Notes under the pieces: model-generated | Told to the model about the DNA's origin: nothing | The model's database searches: none | The model's input: the letters and a program-made list of their open reading frames with translations, nothing else | Translations under genes and position numbers: made by a program | From: Pseudeuparius sepicola | Lineage: Eukaryota; Arthropoda; Insecta; Coleoptera; Anthribidae | NCBI GenBank assembly: GCA_963920635.1 | Contig: OY987306.1 | Span: 33,423,453 to 33,487,452 of the forward strand | Length of the DNA: 64,000 bases | Direction of reading: 5' to 3' | Shown: piece after piece, positions 38,801-44,800 of the stretch | Layout: each line of letters opens with the position of its first letter | Numbering within the stretch: the first letter of the stretch is position 1

Positions 38801-41800
38801 ATCAATTTCAACTATAAAATAAATTTGTTTCATTTGACAGTTGCCATATTCTGCACTTGTAGACACAACATTGTAAAGTCTAATTTTTAGAAATCATGGA
38901 AACCATTATTAATTTTTACTAACAATCAAAGTACCTGTTATATTCATAGATTCTCCAATAAAATGGCATACTTGGCATCACTGATACCATTAGAATGAGG
39001 AAAGAATAGGCCTCACTTTGGAAAGTATATAATGCTGCGGGTCCCTTTACTTTAAAAAGTCCCTAATTTTTACAGTCCTTCACCGCACAACATTGCAGCA
39101 CAAATTTAGAACAATTTTTTTTTTTTATAACGCTGACTTTCATAAGACAACCCAACGTTTGGTTATGTAAGTAGATGCTGACAAAATACTTCTATTACAA
39201 ATTGAAAATAGATGAAGCAGCGCAAAATGGAATTCTGAAGCTTGATAATAACTCTACCAGACTTCCACATTTTTGAAGTTACAGTGTTGCCTAAGCGTCC
39301 CTGTATAAATAGCAGAACCCTATGCGGTTTTTCCAAACGAAAAATTCGGTAAAGAACAAACGTGGCGTTGGCTTTTTACCTACTAGGTAGGCCTACTGCC
39401 TCGATGGGTCTATTCAAACCTCCCAGACTAATGAAAACTGGGCCCTCTCTGTTTTTGTCGCTTACTGTGGTCTCCTTTCTAGCATCTGAGAAATGAGGCG
39501 AGCAAGTTAATGAGCTGCGCTGTACTAGGCAGCCGAGAGGAATATTATATTCGCCTTTGGGGAAAACTAGACTTAGTTGGTTTACAACTTTTTGGCTGTG
39601 AAGGTTTTTGGTATACATATAAAGCTCGTTTTAATACATTTCGCGTCAAGCAATGACTACCACATAATATATTAATAATAGTGTGTATTATATATTATAC
39701 AGGGTGATCCAGTTCCGTATACCTCATCCTCAATTACAAAGAACAAACATAGTTAGGTACTTCCAGGGACTCTTTAAAATAAGGGAACCCAGCATTTCTA
39801 TTGCAAAGTGAGGCCTACTCTTTCCTCGTCCTAATGGTCTCGGTGATGCCAAGTATGCCATTTTATTGGAGAATCTATGAATATAACAGGTACTTTGATT
39901 GTTAGCAAAAATTAATAATGGTTTCCATGATTTCTGAAAATTAGACTTGACAATGTTGTGTCTACAAGTGCAGAATATGGCAACTGTCAAATAAAACAAA
40001 TTTATTTTATAGTTGAAATTGATTTCCAGCACTTATTTCCACGAATTTAAGTAATAAGTATGGTAAGTCAGTAGTGCCGATTTTGCTTGTTTAAGAATTT
40101 GTCGCTATTGCACCTTGTTACCAGGTTCCTCAATCCATTTGTAATATGTATACTTGAACTTTCCCTTGTTGACTGTATCTACCCAAAGAACTTTCACAGA
40201 TTTGGGGAAGGACTAATAAGATTAGGTCTAGTAGTTCTAATGATGGTAGCTTTTCTCGGTGTTCATCATAAAATTTTTGTAATTTTATTTCTCTCCCATG
40301 GGACCTCACAAACTTAAAATAAACTTGTAGACGTAGATAAAAACTCTTTAAAAAAAGACCTGACTGAAAAGCTATATACCTGCTTAATAATTTAAAATTT
40401 TCGAAATAGGATTTGTTTTGAACTACCTACTTATACGTAATGCCCACATAATGGGAATTGTAGGATTACTAAAGGTGATAGAGGAAAAATCTGGTTGCAA
40501 TTATTGGGACTACTACAGGCGGCCGCATTACCTTTAATTGACACATCTGAGTATCTGGAAGTTAGAAAAGTTAAAAATTGTTTTTGCTTCCTTTAGAATC
40601 TATGGCACTGGCCACTGGCATGTTACATAAAACCTGATGGCAGTTGGATACTGACATATAACATAACCTTGTATCAGCCCCCTTGTGGTCTCCTTGGAGT
40701 CGACAGAAAACAAACTTCCCCTCAAGGCTTCACTTTTCCTATGTGATAGACTGTGACATGCTGGGTCCCCTTATTTTTAAGAGTCCCTGATTTTTCGGTA
40801 AAGAACAAACGTGGCGTTGGCTTTTTACCTACTAGGTAGGCCTACTGCCTCGATGGGTCTATTCAAACCTCCCAGACTAATGAAAACTGGGCCCTCTCTG
40901 TTTTTGTCGCTTACTGTGGTCTCCTTTCTAGCATTTGGGGAAAACTAGACTTAGTTGGTTTACAACTTTTTGGCTGTGTAGGTTTTTGGTATACATATAA
41001 AGCTCGTTTTATTACATTTCACGTCAAGCAATGACTACCACATAATATATTAATAATAGTGTGTATTATATATTATACAGGGTGATTCAGTTCCGGTGCT
41101 CAACATGGGGATCTCGGAAACCGTAACAGATACGAAGTCGGTCAAATGGAGGCAAACTTGCGCCTTTGGGCGCCTAACAATATTCCGTTGAGAAAGTTAA
41201 AATATTTTCATGGGTTGCTGAGATATTAACAAAGAACCGAATTTTTCAATTCGAAATATGCAATAAAAAATCCAGGTCCGTATTTAAAAAAATGAAGATG
41301 ATCCCTCTATCTCAAAAACGAAACGTCGCCCCGAAAATCTAAAAATACCACGACGTAGTCCAGAAAAAGTTGCAATGAAAAAGTATAATTTATTTTTCAA
41401 ATATTATCGCAAATGGCGCCAGAAAAAAATAAAATCTCATTTTCAAAAATTCGGTTCTTTTTAAATATCTCAGCAACCCATGAACATATTTCAACTTTCT
41501 CAACGGCATATTGTTAGGCGCCCAAAGGCGCAAGTTCGCCTCCATTTGACCGACTTCGTATCTGTTAGGGTTTCCGAGATCCCCATGTTGAGCACCGGAA
41601 CTGAATCACCCTGTATACTAATTACGAAATAGTGTATATTATACAGGATGAGTGTTCTTCGATGACCACTATGGGGATCTCGGAAACTAGCAGAGCTGGA
41701 ACAAAGGTTAAATGGGGAAAGAATTGCGGTTTTGAATGCTCAATCTAATGCCCCTTTTGGATTTTTAAAAAAGTTCATGGCTCGCTAGATACTTTGAAAA

Positions 41801-44800
41801 GAGTGATTTTTTGCTATTTCATCAGATCTCTGTATAGCTGTAGAGACAAAAATTGTGGATAATTTTGGGCTTAATAAGATAATCTAATCCAATATTTTAT
41901 GTTGTTTGTGATTTTTGAGATGTAAATCATAGTTGGCTGGGCCTTATGAAATCGGCCATTTTTTGAGCTTTCCAAAGATATGATACTCGGTTATTATAAA
42001 AAATAAAGAAGTATGGCTAATTTTCTGTTTCTTTTTTTAATTTTAACATAGTCAGCCATGGAATATTTTCATAATTACCTACTTTCTATTTTGTAAATAG
42101 GCATATTTCAAACTTTCTAATATTTTGTTTTTAGCTGGTAACAAAATGTAACAAAATAAAACAAAAATTAAAAAACTCAAATTCAAATTATTATTATTTT
42201 AAAAGGTGTTCAAACAATCCACCATTATTATTATGCAAATATTGCATCTATTTAAAACTTAATTTGTCGCCTTTCTTAGAGATCGCCTGTCAATACTGCG
42301 GCAATTGCTTCTAAAACAGCTGCTCTTAATTCAACAATTGTCTCATATTTTATTTTGTGCTGTTCCCCACAAAAATAAATCCAAAACAGACAAATCGGGG
42401 GATCGGGGCGGCCAGGAAATAGGTCTATTTCTCCCTATACAACTATTTGGATAGAGCTGATCTAGGTAATTTCTTACGAGCAAATAATTATGTAGTGGAG
42501 CTCCAATTTTTGTTTTATTTTGTTATACATTTTGTTACCTACCAGCTAAAAATAAAAAGTTAAATTACTAAATAGGATAGTAGTATTTAAAAGAATGGTA
42601 TTTTTATAATGATGAGTTTCTGTCAAATGAAATAATTCTTTGAACTGGTTAAACAGGGTTATTCCAACAGTTTTATTCTCTAAACCATTTCGGCCGAATC
42701 GCTATGTGGAAACAAAGAGCAAAAGCGGAACTCTGGTAGAATGACCCAACTTTAAAATTGCATTTTGTGGGGCATCTAATGATTTTGGAACGAGAATGAA
42801 TTTTTCTATTACTGGAAGACAACTGTTTTATGATTGTTTTGTTACCTAATTCATTTTCAAGCTTTTCAATAACTGTAACACTACCTTTTTCGGACTAGTT
42901 ATCACTGTATGTATATACAAAGTCAAGAATATTTCAGAGATGATATTATAAACAGTAGGTACCTAACTTATTCTTCTTTAAAAAATCGATAAAACCACAG
43001 ATCAATCTACCCGGACAACAGATTTATGATTAGCAATGTATTATCTGTCCCTATTATACGCAAATTTCGACAGCTTATGGCCGGCAATAAACAAGCCAAA
43101 AATTTAATAAATCTAGCAGGCGTACAGGCTCTGCTATCTAGCCGCCCAATAATTCTAAAGCTGGGCTCAGGATTTACGGCCAGTTTCGTCACAGGACCGT
43201 ACTGTAAATTACTCGGTTAATGAAACCTTTGTTTACGATGCGTTTTATTCGCAACGACTTATTGAGCCAGAAAAGTTCTTTTTTCTACTCCTATGCTAGT
43301 AACATACCTATTACGTGACGGTTTAGGTTATAAGTAAGTCCATTGTTACGAACACTGACACGTAATGACTGACACGTAATAAAATTAATTACGTATCTGT
43401 TCTTAATTAAAACGCAATTATCACGGGTGCCTTGTTAGCGCGGCATCCGCGTCACCATAGCAACTAACCAACATACTAATTGTTGCCTGTCAGATAATCA
43501 GAAGTATACGTCGAAGAAAAATTATAATAAAAAACTCGAGTTGTAAGCTTATTACACACTCGTGGAATTACAGCACTCGCCGCTGCGCGACTCGTGCGCA
43601 ACTTTTCCACTCATGCTGTTTACAACTCTCGCTATGTAATACACTATTATATCAACTACTCGATTTTTTTTACATGACATTTTGATATAGCTTCTTAGGC
43701 ATCAAATCATAGGTATAACTTTTGTACCTAGTTGGTATCCATATAACCAGCTTCAATTTATCCAAACAAATAACTGCCACACCGACAAATCATAACTAGC
43801 TATTCAGAAAACGCAGTCACAATATTCCCAACTGCGCCAAAAGTTACCAAAACTACGAAACTATCTCACCGATTGCTAATAGTCGCCAGACGGCGTTCAA
43901 TATAGAACACGCCCAACGCTAAGTCCTGGCAACTCATCGCTAAGTCCGGAACTTCGCCGAACTCCTTGTCGATCATTCGTATTGCTTATACGGTTCGTGC
44001 CTTATTTAAGGCTCAACGCAAACTTCAACATTAACACCACGGCAGCGAAGTATGTCGATACTAAAGTGATATTCAAGTGTATAGGGTGGTTCAATATTAG
44101 TTGATTTCCTTTTAACGCTACTATGTTGTATGTTGTCACCCTGTAGCACGGGCGTAGGGGGGGGGTTAGTTTGAGAAGTAAATAAAACAACAAAAATATA
44201 CTTACATGAAATTTAATATCTATATATTCATCCGAAAAACTACGACATATTTATAAAGTTCTTAACTTTAAATGAAATGGATAAATTAATTTCGTTCCTC
44301 TGCGCTAAATCTAAAACCATTAAAGAAGAAATCTTCGGCTTTTTCTTTTAAATATATCCACTACTTCATCTGCATGAATTTCTGTTCCATAGTGAATGTT
44401 CATTAGAGCCAAACCATTAAGTCTGTTTTCACTTGTAGTGTTTCGTAAATAGTTTTTCAGTCTCCTTAGGCTCGAGAAAGACCTTTCTGGGGTAGCAGTG
44501 GATACAGGAATGGTATCCAAGATTTGTAGTAATGTGTAAATATTAGGATAAAGGTTTTTATCGCACATATCTAGGCATTCCAAACTAGATTTCGGGGTAG
44601 GCAGTCTTCTTATCAGCATGCAAGGTAGCTGAAGCTTTGATAGCTAAATCCAAATTTGTTTCTTTATTAGAAACCCGACCTTGACTACACCACTTTTTCC
44701 AGTAGTCCATACGTTTAGGTTTATCACCCTTCCTTTTTTTCCCCTCCATTTTTCGACAGTAATAATGATTCACGTATCTATCCTTAACAAGGTCATCGAA

